A stretch of DNA of 64,000 bases from Mastigias papua. Its lineage: Eukaryota > Cnidaria > Scyphozoa > Rhizostomeae > Mastigiidae. Each line of letters starts with the position of its first letter. The first letter of the stretch is position 1. The stretch covers positions 2,811,456-2,875,455 of the forward strand of contig OZ025279.1 in assembly GCA_964019165.1 (NCBI GenBank). Direction: 5' to 3'. Of this stretch, positions 37,901 through 50,300 are shown piece by piece. The notes beneath the pieces were generated by a model. That model had not been told where the DNA came from and did no database searches. It saw only the letters and a list, made by a program, of their open reading frames with translations. Position numbers and translations under genes: made by a program.

Positions 37901-38652
37901 GACAACTCGCCCATTGAGATAAGGATAAATACTGAAATAGATGATACAGCTCTGCAGTCTTAATGAATCAGCATAAGAAAAGAATGCCAAATAATCCTAT
38001 GAATGAGTGGATATAACTGGACTTAATTGAGCATTAATTTATTAGTCTTTAGGGTCCTATAACTGAAGTACCGTGGCTAAAGACAGTACTACTTTACAGC
38101 ACATGAACGGTCTCCTGAGTCTCAGAAAGATCGAAGACCTTCCCAAAATATGACCTCCTAACGATACTCAAAAATTGCGCCGGACAAGTATAAATATCAA
38201 GCAGTCACGCTTTTAACTGTTAGTAATATTTATGCTGATGAAGCATCATGTACAAAAAGAATAAGTGATAACAGAAAAATGGATTTCCCTAGAAGTACAG
38301 ATAAGCTAAGCAGACAATCTGTGACTAAGGTACTTTGTCTAAGTTATGAAAGGGGACTGGGAGGATACGGGGACAGTTGTAAAGTTGCTTGATTTAATGA
38401 AAGACGCATCTGAAAGTACGGAGTGTGGTCTTTCATATACAGAGTTTAGGTTGCCAAATATGAAGAAAAAGGTAACCATACAAAGATACTACCAAGGCCA
38501 GAAGATTATTTTTTGTGGGTAATGGTGTACAGTAAGTTGACAAATACTATATGAAAGAAAGAAGATAATAACATAAAATTATGCTGGGCACAGAATAAAG
38601 CAGAGAAATTCATTACTCCGAATGGATTTTGTCTCTTAAAGATGTTAATTGG

Positions 38653-38752
38653 TCAAAGATATTTACTCAAAAAGTGTACACTCCTTATGATTTTTCATAC
38701 TCCTTCAACATACTAATATAACTGTGCACACTTTTTGAGCAAATAGTTTTGA
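38653..38752. repeat. Hairpin element with about 29-bp arms
   Basis: Left arm at 38653-38681 contains CTCAAAAAGTGTACAC. Right arm (38724-38752), read in reverse complement, contains CTCAAAAAGTGTGCAC and extends with similarity to TCAAA at the outer end. The loop is about 42 bases. It may be a very short MITE. Confidence 0.75.
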
Positions 38753-39390
38753 TCTTGTATTCAAACTCTTTTTTTGCCGCGGCAACAAGGCTATCTTCAC
38801 GATGTTAATTGGATTTTAATCTTATGCTGTACTCAATTAGCTCACGAGAGAACGTTTAATGGACTTGAAGAAAATTTAATGCTTATGAGAGCTGGGAATG
38901 AAATCAGAGCTAACTATAAATAGGATCTGGAACTTGAAAATATAATTAGAAAAAAAGCTAAACTGGATTTAATAAGAAATGGAGAAAACTTGAAATAGGC
39001 AAAACAGCAGTGAATTTTAGAAAATTGCTTACGGGAAACAAAACATGATAGGATCTAGACGGAAATAATGTACAAAACAAGACACAAGAATAAAGGAATA
39101 TGAAATTAATTTAAATACACTGTCAAAGATTCTATCAGATTGAGGTCAATAAGGCATGCATTATGTACTCTATTAAAACTGCTTTAATTTTAATTTTTCA
39201 ATTAAAAATTCCCTAGCATTACTTTCTAGAAATGTTTCATAACTCAGAAGCAAAGCTTATATATCCGCACAATTCGAGTAAGATTGCATTCATATCCGCA
39301 CAATTCCAATAAGATTGAATTCAGATTTAAATGCATCACGCAACACACCTAAAATCTTGCTGATTTTAGCGTTGGAATGAAAGTTATTAA

Positions 39391-39687
39391 CAGTGGCGTA
39401 GCGTGACCCTTTTTGTTGGGGGGGGGGGGTGTAAAATCACAATTTACCGACAGAAACCGTCGTGATTTAGTCGACGACAAAACATTCTTGATTTATCAAT
39501 GCTGGCAATAAACACCGTTGCCAACACACTTGAATACAGCTTGCCTAAGCACATCAGCCATGTACCGACGAAACTCAACGGAGTTGAATTTACCGACGAA
39601 ACTCAACGGAGTTGAATTTACCGACGAAAATCCCGAAAGTTGGGGGGTGTCACACCCCCCCACACCCCCCCGCTAGCTACGCCCCTG
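39391..39687. mobile_element. hAT MITE with perfect 8-bp target duplication
   Basis: Starts CAGTGGCGTAGC and ends (reverse complement) CAGGGGCGTAGC. Both sides are flanked by GTTATTAA (39383-39390 and 39688-39695), an exact 8-bp duplication. Subterminal G and C runs are present at both ends. Inside is a 28-bp tandem duplication beginning ACCGACGAAACTCAACGG (from about 39565). There is no coding capacity, so it would depend on a hAT transposase elsewhere. The exact duplication implies a fairly recent insertion. Confidence 0.92.
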
Positions 39688-41363
39688 GTTATTAAGCAGG
39701 TGTATTCTAGCTAATCTGAGTTCATTTAATGGGAAGACACATCAAACTAAAGTTGATAACGTTATCAACGTTATTATCATAAACCTTTAAATCAACCCAA
39801 ACATTCTACTTAAATACAAAAGTGCCACCTGGAGAAATATGTCCGGCTTTTAAAGCAAATTGATGAAATAGCGACGATGCAACAAACGTGAAAATGCAAT
39901 TTTAGTTACAAGATCTTTTGCAACAAGGCAGATTGTACGAGTAATTAAACTCGAAAGCGGACACTCTCCTAGGGTTTACACAAATGACCGTTGAGCAACC
40001 AGCTCAGATATGGAGTATCTTAAAAACAGCAGATGATCACAAAATCAAAAGCAAACTAACAAAAAACCTCACGCCAAACTATATCGGGCAAATCTCTTGG
40101 AAAAATACGACGAACCCTAGTAATCACCATGAAAGAGATACGATCTAACGTAACGATACTTGTTAAACAGCCTAGTTCTGAAACTGGGCACGTGCAAAAG
40201 TGTCGCACTATACAAAGCCCAAGCCAAAACGTTATATACCATTGATTTCGGTCTTACCACGTAACAAACACCGGAGAGCTTAATTTCCGATTAATTGTCA
40301 TCAAAACGTAAACAAAAGCGTACGTTGTATTTGTACTATAGGCAAAGTGTTCTGAAAGATCAAAGCGATGGCTCCATCTTATTCATTCATCATTGGAAAG
40401 TTGTTTTCTAAATTGAGTCAACCATTCATTATTAAGTTTCTTTCGCATATCAAAGCGTCAGTAATTGAGGTCCAAGAATAATGGTCGCGGATTACAATGC
40501 GATATTCTGCGTTTATTTTTGGAATAAAAGAATCGATTAAGACTAGAAAGATTCAAATCTGCAAACAGGCCACAAAGATAAAAGCTGCATAAAGCAGCTA
40601 GCATGATTTTTTCTTTCAGGCCCCAAAAGCAGTAGCCTGCGAGGAACTTCTCAAAAATTCATAGACTTATGTAAAATGTATCTGTGGAAGATTTCCTTGC
40701 TAAACATGAAACAATACCTTCTGCCTATTTGCAGTCCGCAAAAATACTCTAGACATTGTTCTAGACAAACTTTTAAACAAAATATCAATGTAAGTAGCAT
40801 AAGCACAGACAACAATGGTCTTGCCAAAACAGTGTATCTAGCAAGGTAGAAAATCACAGTTTAATGAAGTACTTCATAACTATTTGATGAACATCCGAGT
40901 TCCAGACTAATTAATCAATACGTGAAGCACATGAAGAAAATGTAATGAAATCTCATTAAATGAAAGTACGTCATTAAGGTTGATTGGATTTTTCAGCGAT
41001 CCCTGAGTTAATCCAATAATATCTAGGAGTCTACCTTGAGTATGAGTGATGTGGTTATTAAGTTTTAATAAACTATTCAGTACATTTCTACTCTCTATAT
41101 ATCAATGTTTATCGTTAAAAGTCAAGGTGGTCTATCTTTCTTACTACCAAATACTCAACTACTACAAAATTACTAAGCATAGCTTACGTTATTCATTCAT
41201 CAAACAAAAGAGCTCTCAACGTCCCAAACTGAACAGCCGTCTGAATAAACCATGAAAATGAATCTACTGTAGCCATACTACTTGAATTATGTCAAATGAA
41301 ACATTTACATCCCATACTTTTTAAGGCCATTACTTGACGTTACAGATCTATCTAAAAACCAAG

Positions 41364-41483
<120 letters not shown>

Positions 41484-41659
41484 TGTACAAAAGACGGTAT
41501 CAGGAATAACTCGTTAAACTTTTCAACCTTCGTCATCCTCAGTACATCATATGGTGTGTGTATACATGCATGCATCCATACATACATACATATATAGTTG
41601 TTTTTATTATGAGAGTCTATATAAATTTTTAAAAACTTTTAGTGGAAAGGCTATTGAGT

Positions 41660-41718
41660 TATATATATATATAATATATATATATATATTATATATATAT
41701 ATATTATATATATATATT
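41660..41718. repeat. (AT)n array with TATTAT interruptions
   Basis: Imperfect AT array that precedes the module at 41745-41839. Confidence 0.93.
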
Positions 41719-41744
41719 GAGTTTAATCTGTGCACAGTTAGAGA

Positions 41745-42099
<355 letters not shown>

Positions 42100-42106
42100 A
42101 AAATAA

Positions 42107-42190
42107 CCTCAACTTTCAAATGTTTCGACGTACGCGTATCTCTTCCTCAGTACTGGCGAAGACATAAGTCGCAACCTTCAAAAGTTGAAG
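42107..42190. repeat. Near-palindromic module with CTGANGA/GAAAC cores, copy 2
   Basis: Homologous to 23941-24020. On the minus strand CTGAGGA (42150-42144) is followed by a spacer containing TACGCGTA and by GAAAC (42126-42122). On the plus strand CTGGCGA is followed by AGACATAAGTC and GCAAC, a decayed version of the same core. Outer flanks AACTTTCAAATG and TTCAAAAGTTG keep the two-fold symmetry. Confidence 0.78.
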
Positions 42191-42390
42191 TCTTTTTCTT
42201 CATACACTATAATAATTTTTTAAAATTTCTTGAGAATGTAGTTGTTGTGCGTAAATATGAATATAAATATCTGTATTTACGTAAAAAGGTATTAAATAAT
42301 GGCCAGTCACATTTTGTATAACTTTGAAGAAGCTCTTCCAGTTGTCTTTTAGTTGACAACACGTATTCTAAATAGAATAACATGATAAAC

Positions 42391-42447
42391 CTGTTGCATT
42401 TCTAGCACTTCTGGCAAAAGCCCACAGACCATTTCCATGGCACCTGG
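42391..42447 (-). CDS. CCDC17: CCDC17-like gene, exon 7
   Basis: Acceptor TTAATTCCAAG before 42447, donor CAACAG|GTTTATC after 42391. Phase 0 in and out. It encodes PGAMEMVCGLLPEVLEMQQ. The acceptor is modest and an alternative AG four bases downstream would change the phase. Confidence 0.65.
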
Positions 42448-42553
42448 CTTGGAATTAAAGTCCAAGATCTCCAAGTATCTCCCTACTATAAGAAACGTTT
42501 GAAGAACAATGGCCTAATATCGAATGAAACAAATGCGAGGAAGCGATAACTAC

Positions 42554-42654
42554 CCTGTTTGCTTTCAACATCTCAACTTCTTTCAGCAGCGAAGCATTTG
42601 TTTGTTGTGACATTGCTAATTGATCCTGCAGCTCTTTTACTGTCATTTGCAAAT
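42554..42654 (-). CDS. CCDC17: CCDC17-like gene, exon 6 (coiled coil)
   Basis: Acceptor CTTGCTTAAG before 42654, donor ACAGG|GTAGTT after 42554. Phase 1 in, phase 0 out. It encodes LQMTVKELQDQLAMSQQ and NASLLKEVEMLKANR, with regular heptad Leu/Met/Val positions of a coiled coil. Confidence 0.82.
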
Positions 42655-43577
42655 CTTAAGCAAGAAAAATGAAATTGTTAACAAGTATACCATAAAAGCT
42701 CTTTTTCCAGCAACAATAAGCAACACATTAAAAATATGTTTATCTTTGTTCAGTGGAGAGAGGTAAGCTTGTGCTCTGAAAGAAGAAATATGCATCCATA
42801 CATGCTGTTGCTCTCTACTAAAAGTTGAGCGTATGGAGGAGCAATTGGACCTTATGGCATATATGAGATGGTACTTGTTGGAGTAAAGCTAAAGAAATTA
42901 TCTGAAATATTTCATATAAAAATTTAGCTCCGAAACTCCTTCTTTCATAATATAATTTGAATAGTCTTTACATATACAGCATTCTGCAGCAATTTTGCTA
43001 TCAACGTTTGGGGTGGGGGCCCAATAAAGAGGGTTTAAGAGCACTTTGTGGGTCTAGGATGGATGCTATTTTTAGGGGGGGCTTTGCTAACAGGGCTCAA
43101 TTCGAGGATTTACAGTACCTAGTAGAAATTGAACAAAATCACATTCTTGGGGTATGGGTGTATCCGTCCTTCTTCTGGCCTCATTTTGAAAATAGGATTG
43201 AGCTTAAATGCCCTTCAGTTACTGTGCCCTCCACTTTTCAAATGTTTTCGACATTTCTGTGTGGTACATTTCTTTAACTCACCTAGTGTATTTCAGGTAC
43301 AGTACAAAATAAATAAATGTATTACTTTGCCTTGGTATGGTCATATCAATAAATCATTTTCCTCCATTTAAATCTGGAGTGAGCTGATTGAATACAGTGT
43401 GAGTGTGTCCCCTTTTATGTAATGACATTAGTTATGACATAGATAATGCGCCCAGTGGTATCATTTTCAATGTTGTTTAATTGTTATTTATGTTGTATTA
43501 ACAAAAGTGCATAGGAAAAAAACAAAAAAATTGAATATAGAAAGTTCTCCACTACATTAACGCAAACTGGTGTTTAC

Positions 43578-43690
43578 CTCGTTCTCCACCGTGTTGTTTA
43601 CGACTGTAAATTTCCGTCTCTAGGTTGTGGATCATTTCAAAAATTTGTTTTTCATCACCGCCATCATCAATGTACTGTCTTCTCAATTTT
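43578..43690 (-). CDS. CCDC17: CCDC17-like gene, exon 5 (coiled coil)
   Basis: Acceptor CTAACTTCCTGTAG before 43690, donor ACGAG|GTAAAC after 43578. Phase 2 in, phase 1 out. It encodes KLRRQYIDDGGDEKQIFEMI and HNLETEIYSRKQHGGER. Its phase-2 entry is what ties the 47280 exon to this gene. Confidence 0.82.
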
Positions 43691-43739
43691 CTACAGGAAG
43701 TTAGAAATTGATAATGCATGTAGAAACCTTGGTCAAACG

Positions 43740-44030
43740 CATATAACATTTCATCCAACATTCCATCCAACATTCCATCCAACATTTCCACTTCCTACGC
43801 ATGCTCAAACATGAAATTCCCGATGAAATGTTTGATGAGGTGATCAAACGCATCAAACATTTCAGAAACAACATTTGTTTTTCATCTCGACCAAACATCA
43901 TCCACCATCACTTTGCAAATGTTGGATGACCAAACATAGGTGGCCAAACGTGAACAGTAATTCACCCAACATTTGTTTTCAGAATGTTGGACAAAATTTT
44001 GGATGCGTTTGAACGTGTCACTATTTGTCT
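43740..44030. repeat. Dispersed repeat rich in CCAAACAT/ATGTTGGATG motifs
   Basis: Includes a 12-bp tandem repeat (ATCCAACATTCC, about three copies near 43747-43790) and repeated CATCAAACATTT, CCAAACATCATC and AATGTTGGA motifs on both strands up to the Harbinger-like MITE. Probably a palindromic repeat into or beside which the MITE inserted. Confidence 0.6.
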
Positions 44031-44032
44031 AA

Positions 44033-44358
44033 GGCCTTGTTTTTACGTCGTGCCAATGTCGCGCCGTGCCAAAGAGATTTTCTCTGGCACAGCAACGGTG
44101 CGACGTCTAAATCAAACCAATAATTTAGTTCGAGCTAAAATTCTGGCACGACTGCATTTACCGTGCTGCATGGCACAGGCATTACTGTAGTACAGCATTG
44201 ATTTTTTATCACATTTCGTTGAGCATGCGCTAAGTATTTTCTGGCGCAATTCTGCAGGCTGAATTTTACAAATCGAAGTGCCGTGCCAGTTTCGAGCCAA
44301 TGCCGCGCTAAAAAAGGTTTGGTACGGCGCGACATTGGCACGACGTATAAACCAGGCC
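44033..44358. mobile_element. PIF/Harbinger-like MITE flanked by TAA
   Basis: Ends GGCCTTGTTTTTACGTCGTG and (reverse complement) GGCCTGGTTTATACGTCGTG, with similarity continuing for about 40 bases (CCAATGTCGCGCCGT). Both sides have TAA (44030-44032 and 44359-44361), the usual 3-bp target duplication of PIF/Harbinger elements. 326 bp, no coding capacity, strongly enriched in CG dinucleotides at the ends. Confidence 0.88.
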
Positions 44359-44436
44359 TAAGAGCTCAACTAAGAATCAGCTAGGAAGCAATATAACTAA
44401 TATATCGATAAAGTACAGCCGCCAAATGTTTGCTAG

Positions 44437-44592
44437 GTTGATAGCTCTGATCAGGTCCATCTTTTCCCAACAAAAACTGACCAATCATCATGCAAAAATG
44501 AACTTTAATTTAGTTGTGGAACGCACGTGGTCAGAATTCTGCAAGATGATTGGCCAATTAGGTAGGGAGCAAATAGATTTTATTAGATTTCT
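44437..44592. mobile_element. Palindromic MITE, copy 2 (decayed ends)
   Basis: Homologous to 36034-36189. Shared blocks include AGCTCTGAT(C/T)AGG, AATCATCATG(C/T)AAAA, TTTAG(C/T)TGTGGAAC, GTGGTCAGAAT and AATTAGGTAGGGAG. The right terminus has diverged. Confidence 0.75.
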
Positions 44593-44646
44593 CATCCATG
44601 AACTCTTTCCCGCAAATCTTCTGTCACTCCAAGAACCGGTCAACTT

Positions 44647-44745
44647 TGGAACACCTTACATTCCACTTCCTTTCCTGAATCCTACAACTTATCTCTCTTC
44701 AAATCTAACATCAGCAAACTTGATCTCATCTCCCTATCTAATTAA
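44647..44745 (+). pseudogene. LINE ORF2 C-terminal remnant
   Basis: Reads WNTLHSTSFPESYNLSLFKS followed by NISKLDLISLSN and a stop. The pattern WNxLPxxxxxxxxLxxFKxxLxxxL marks the C-terminus of CR1/L2/Jockey-type proteins. Only this last piece is preserved. Confidence 0.55.
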
Positions 44746-44919
44746 CTTTCCTTTCTCTTTCGTCATTTGTCAGGTCTTTGTTATAGGATCTCTTGGCCTT
44801 TCCCAGACATTACTTACTAAAACAATAAAAGAATGAAACATTTGATGGCTATGCTTATTGACAACGCACAGTTACACATGTGGTTGCTCTGGTTCACCCT
44901 CAGTAAGGCCAAAGGAGCC

Positions 44920-45196
44920 TGTTGGGAAGTGTAACGGGTCTGGGTTCTTTTCTTGGTACCAGACCCTGTTGTTGTCGTAAACTTTACCCGACATGCTTTG
45001 CCATTTCCGTTCCCGTTGTGTTAGAGTATTCAAATACGTGTTATGTTCAGAGAGGTAGAGAGTTCGAGATAAGCGTGCGAGAGAGATGTCGAATCAACAT
45101 GATTAAAGATTGCAAATATTGTATTGTAGATAACATTTTATGACTCTACTCAACTTTGTTTTTCTGGTCTGCCCAACCCTCCCTCTCGTCATAACA
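44920..45196. mobile_element. Solo LTR flanked by GAGCC
   Basis: 277 bp starting TGTTGGGAAG and ending CGTCATAACA, giving TG...CA with TGTT/AACA inverted termini. The 5-bp duplication GAGCC flanks it (44915-44919 and 45197-45201). An ATTAAA-like signal lies in the right half. No internal retrotransposon sequence is next to it, so it is most simply a solo LTR left by recombination. Confidence 0.82.
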
Positions 45197-45201
45197 GAGC
45201 C

Positions 45202-47279
45202 TATACTATGAATTAAGAATCAAAATGGAAAGGAAGGCAGCAAGTAAAGTAGCAAAGTAGGAATTAACATAGGATTTGACTCATCTGAAAGCAAGAGGAT
45301 AGATGAGATGTCAAAAGATTACATGCTTCATGAGGGAAAGAGTACAATCAGAGACACAGGAACTGGGGAGGGGGTCAATGGGAACAAGTGCCATCAATGA
45401 TGGCAATAGTTGGAAAATTACCCTCAAAATACCAAAATATGCAATTTTTCTGGATAAAAAAGCTATGAAATAGGTCCTACGAAAACTACAGAGTGCCCAT
45501 CTTCATTTTTTTGAAACAAATTATGTTTTCCTCTGCTCTGCGATAACCTACCTGTACCCATCTCTACTCTTCCTTTTCTGTCAGCATTTAAGCAGAGAGG
45601 TATATACACGCAATTTTGAGTAAGTAAGGGTTTGGCTCCTTAAATGTAAGGTATGACACAAATGCCCTTACGCTCAGGGCAAGGAGGCCGCTGGGAAGCA
45701 TCCCACTACGTATTCAAGCTATTGGACCAATTCTTAGAGAAGTACATGTAGAATTAAGATAAAGAAGTCGAATAAAAAAGATGAGAAAACGGGCAAAGCT
45801 GAAACGCTAATGAAGGAATTGAACAAATAGGATGAGGAACGAAGAGGCCAAAAGAGATGGAATAAGCTTCAATCCAGGGTCATATTTCCATCTATTGGAG
45901 CCTTGACCGAAAACTGATTTGGCCCCTCTAAAATACACCGAAAGAAATGTTGTCCCCTGATTATTACTCAGCACCTAGTTAGCAAGAACTTTTGTTTCAG
46001 ATAACACTATTCCCATATTATTTCAGGCATTGCCAAATACTGGAATCGTCACATTGTCTGCAGAAGTTAATTTAAAGAACACACAGAGTTCAACAGTGCT
46101 TCGTAGGACTTTAAAACTCTGCTGAAACTCCCTAATTTCAAGAATATTAGAGGACTTCTAGGGCCGTGCCTAGTTGGTCCTCTGGCAAATGAGTTCCTGC
46201 TTCAGTCCAAACATTACTATAACCTTCCATGTATGCATGACGCTCAACCATACAAAGCATGATTGCTATAAACTCCACTTTGTTGTACTCAGTGATAAAC
46301 ATGAAGCATCCATACCCTATCAGTTTGCATTTGAAAGAACACTCCACAGCTACAACCACAATAATTGTATGCGTCGAGCTTAATCCGATAGTAAAGTCTT
46401 TAAAATCTATGAAACTACTAAATGAAATATGGTTATCTGTCGGACATTAAAAGCCTTCGAGGCCAAACACCTGTAACTTGCAACATGAATCAACAAAGAT
46501 ACCGCCCCTTGGTTCGATTTAGCGCCTCTTTGTCGCAAATTCCCGCTATAGGGCATGAGACAGTGCGGAAGGAATATTATACATTGAACTAAGTGCAAAA
46601 AGGGTACTGAAATGATAAAAGCCTTGAGCATATTCATATCATAAGAGTTAAATATCACGGTAATCGCTAAAGTGAAAATTGGTTAAATCGAAAGCTCTCT
46701 TCTCTCGCATAAAGAAAAAGATCCCTCTACTATTTACACCATGCAAAGTCAAACTACAGAGAATATTTTAATTATAATAAATTGCAATACCACATAATAC
46801 CGTGCATTCGGCAAAGACGATTACAATATAGAAATGGGGAAACTTGTACGCTATTTGTATCTAGCGTCCCTACTATCAATTACTAAATACAGTTCAGGAT
46901 AGTAATATACTAATAAATACATTTAGAGACCCAACAGAATGCATAAAGCCTTACTCTCTTCCTCGCAAACTTGTTACTGTACAATACACGTTTATTTCAC
47001 ATAAAAAAGTATCTGGTCCAGTTCCGAAATTTCTTGGTTTTTCGTGATTTCACCCTGAAAGCCCTCTGAAAACTTTCTTAGCAAGAATGGTTGAGTTTGT
47101 GTCACACTACAAAGTGTTAGGTATTTCATACCTAGGATAGTGTTTTGATTACGTTTCATTTCGATTACATAGGTCTGGTTGAAAAACGTACTATTTTTGG
47201 CTTTATTGACTTACACTAATATCAAAAAATGAGAAAATACTACCAAATTATGTGAATTAACTGTACATTTGCTACTTAC
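45202..47279 (-). other. Intronic stretch without recognised content
   Basis: Part of intron 4 of the CCDC17-like gene. Overlapping short frames at 46147-46658 on both strands show no domain. I see no exon, repeat with clear ends or RNA gene here. Confidence 0.6.
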
Positions 47280-47355
47280 TTCAAATGTCCAAGGAGAGCG
47301 TTGTCATTTGCATATTCAGTTGATGACTGATGAAGTGACTGTCTTGATCTGTCGC
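47280..47355 (-). CDS. CCDC17: CCDC17-like gene, exon 4
   Basis: It encodes DRSRQSLHQSSTEYANDNAL and LGHLK, and leaves in phase 2 at TTGAA|GTAAGT, which fits exon 5. The start is uncertain. With acceptor AGACGAG before 47355 it can join exon 3 in phase 1 (donor AAAA|GTATTG). With the stronger acceptor TGTTTATTTAG before 47360 it needs an upstream exon ending in phase 2 that I could not find. Confidence 0.6.
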
Positions 47356-47360
47356 CTCGT

Positions 47361-50300
47361 CTAAATAAACAGAAACTCGAATATGAAAGGCAATTAAAAA
47401 TTAGCTCTCTCATAGGTCCTAAAAATCGAGGGCCATAAAACCACGCAAAAATGTCCCAATCTAATCACGAATACGTTCCTATAAGATACAAAAAGTGTAG
47501 CTTATCGCGGACGGTCAAGGGGTTGTCGGAGATTTCTCCGTAGACAGAAATTCCAAAAATCTTAAAATTCCTAGACAATGCGAGTGGAATCGTCAGGACA
47601 AAGTGGGGTGCCAGTTTTTGTTGTTCTTATCAATGGCTAGAACCAAATTTTGAAGAAGATAGACCCTTCCTTGTGTGAAGGGCGTAGTCAAACTAAGGCT
47701 GCTACATGGCCAAACCCTTAAAATTCTTGGGAAATTTTAGAAGAACCCATAAATTATTGCAAACTGGTGGAACGAACTCATTCTATTCGTCTGATTTATG
47801 TCGTCTGGCACATTCAGGCAAAATAAGGGGACCTAGTCTCACTTCGAAAAGTAGGTGGGGGGTTCAGCTTCCGACCCCCTCTTCTACAAGGCTAGTTCTA
47901 ACGTATTTCAAGAATCGGCCATCGGAAACATCCCAAATATATTTACGATTGTTAGGTTACAGGCCTTAAACGGGACATCACACGACCACTACTTTCCGTA
48001 CGAAGTTACAATACACCACTTCGATTTCCCGCGGCCTCGTTTTCATATCAATTTGTAGAAAGCTATTCTAATGATGAAAGAACAAGGGAAGACGCTTAAC
48101 TAACTGTGATAACTAACATGGTTGTCTAGAACTTTTCATCCCTAATTCGTATCCACCTCGTTTTGAAAGGAGAGAAAAAGCACAAGTCAGGAGAAAATCT
48201 ATGTATTAAATAGAAGCGATGATGAACTTCCGTGAATATTCGATGAATGTGTATATGAACTGATAGACTTTCCTAGGTCTCAGAAAACCAGTACTAAACT
48301 TTCTCAGCTTTTTGAGCAGTCGAGTACTTGTTTCCTATTAACCACTTTCGTACAAAAACGCGGTGTAATGAGGCCTGCATAGCTTGCCGTAGACAACTGT
48401 TGGTTGGAATATGGGGCAATATTGCTACATTAACACACAAAACCATGTTTTAACTTTCAGCCAAACTATACCAGTAACAAAATTATCAACAACAACAGGT
48501 ACCTGATAAGGTAACAGGAGCCTATCAGCGTTGTTATGCCAATTTTATACAGTTTGTGTGATAAACAGAGACTGGCGCCAAGAAGAATTAAACAGGGAAT
48601 AATAACATGAAGGATTTGCAGGCTCCTGCTACGAACTGGAAGTCCATTAAGTTATTTGATTCAAGGATAAGCACCCAAACCCCTGGCATGGCCAATAAAT
48701 AATTAAATTTTAATTCCTAGTAGATTGAATTTTGCAGCCTAGGAAACCAGGCTCCATAACACAAACCCTAATTTTGAAAAAATTTATGAAGATCTAATCG
48801 CTGTGACATGAACTGTTCAATAAAAGAACTGGTGCATTGAAATCTAGATAAGATGCACCAATAATGATTTAAGTCTACATCCATTTAGTACACTAATTAG
48901 GCATCGTATTTTGTACATGAAATCAAAGATTTTCTTTGGCAATATGTCATCGATCTATGTAAGTACTGAAGAACCTACGCAGGTGAAAATTGACGTCTGG
49001 CCATTGAGTTCTTTAATTCACTGAGGTGTGTCTCCTATGAGAGTAAGGTCTGTCAATTAGAGATGACAAAGCAGTACAAAAGAGCGTGGAATATTGCAAT
49101 GAAATGAACGATTAGCTTGCATGAATTCACCACAATTTAGTGTAAGATGGATTATCCGATAAAATAAATCACAATATCTATAAGCTTACTCTTACAACTA
49201 TCTGCGATACCAAATTCTCAACTGAGACTGCTTACCAGTGCCGGCGCTCTGATTTAAGTCTACCAAATAGAAGCACTTTGCAATGATCTACTCTATAAAC
49301 CCAGATCCGTATCGTCTACAGTGCTGAACTAGTACTGAAAGAGACTAATCTGGAGCTATTCATGAAATATAGGATACTATTCAGGCTATTGCACGCATAG
49401 TAATGATGCAATTCATGGCAAAAGAGTCAAACTACAAACAGCTTTTACTAAAATTAACTGCTCCTCGTCAGTACGAACCCTGTGCAACTGGAATCTTTAT
49501 ATGGACAGGCAAAGGGACAGAATTGGAATATAATAGATGTTAATCGACATTTTGTCCTATCACAAGAAATCTAGTGCGATGAATGTCTTGGGCTCCCGCT
49601 GCTTTCACACAAATTATGACAGCAAATGAAGAATCTGACCATAAGATTGAAACGGCTGTCACAGTGCTCTAGGCACCCAGTTCATTGTTGGCCCTAGTTT
49701 CACTATTACAAAAATTCAAACAAGTCACACAGAAGCCAATTTATTCTATCTTTTAGGTTCAAATGAACTCAAACTATTGCAAATACATCCTGACCATTAT
49801 CCGCTTATGTACTTAGGGCAAGTAATCCACGTACTAGGATGAATGTCCATATGAGTATATATTCTACATCAATAAGAGGTAGTCTCAAGTGAGGCTACTG
49901 GGTTCCATACCCCTTAGACCAGTGGTGTAGCAGTAATTGATAGCTTGGACATGGCTTGGGGGAGTCTATTCGTGCTAGCATTTTACAAGACACTGAGAAT
50001 GTGGTCCGATTGAGAACGGGATTTACTACTATACAATTTGTGAAATGTAAATTTTAACATAGAATAGTTTCGTGAGAATCATGCAAAAACTACCTTTTCT
50101 ATTATATTTGCATCGTCTATATAACTCTACTCTTCAAAGATATCATAGAGGGGGACTGTGCCCCCTTCAATTTGCGTCTAGGGAGGCTAAGTACCAATTT
50201 GATAAAAAAAGTGCCTAGTATCTCAGAATGATTAGGTATTTTCCAAATGCAACAAATGTAACACAAATATACTTCATTTGTAAACATCTGCTTTAGCATG

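Noticed and set aside
44426..44836. 136-residue plus-strand frame
   Set aside because: Its first half is the palindromic MITE and its second half is out of frame with the LINE C-terminal remnant at 44647-44745.
47706..47969. 87-residue plus-strand frame
   Set aside because: No recognisable domain or splice context; overlaps another frame at 47855-48058.
49209..49291. Candidate CCDC17-like exon with acceptor CACTGTAG and donor CACTG|GTAAGC
   Set aside because: It is open and starts in the right phase, but joining to the 47360 acceptor makes a TGA stop at the junction, and its translation is not coiled-coil-like.
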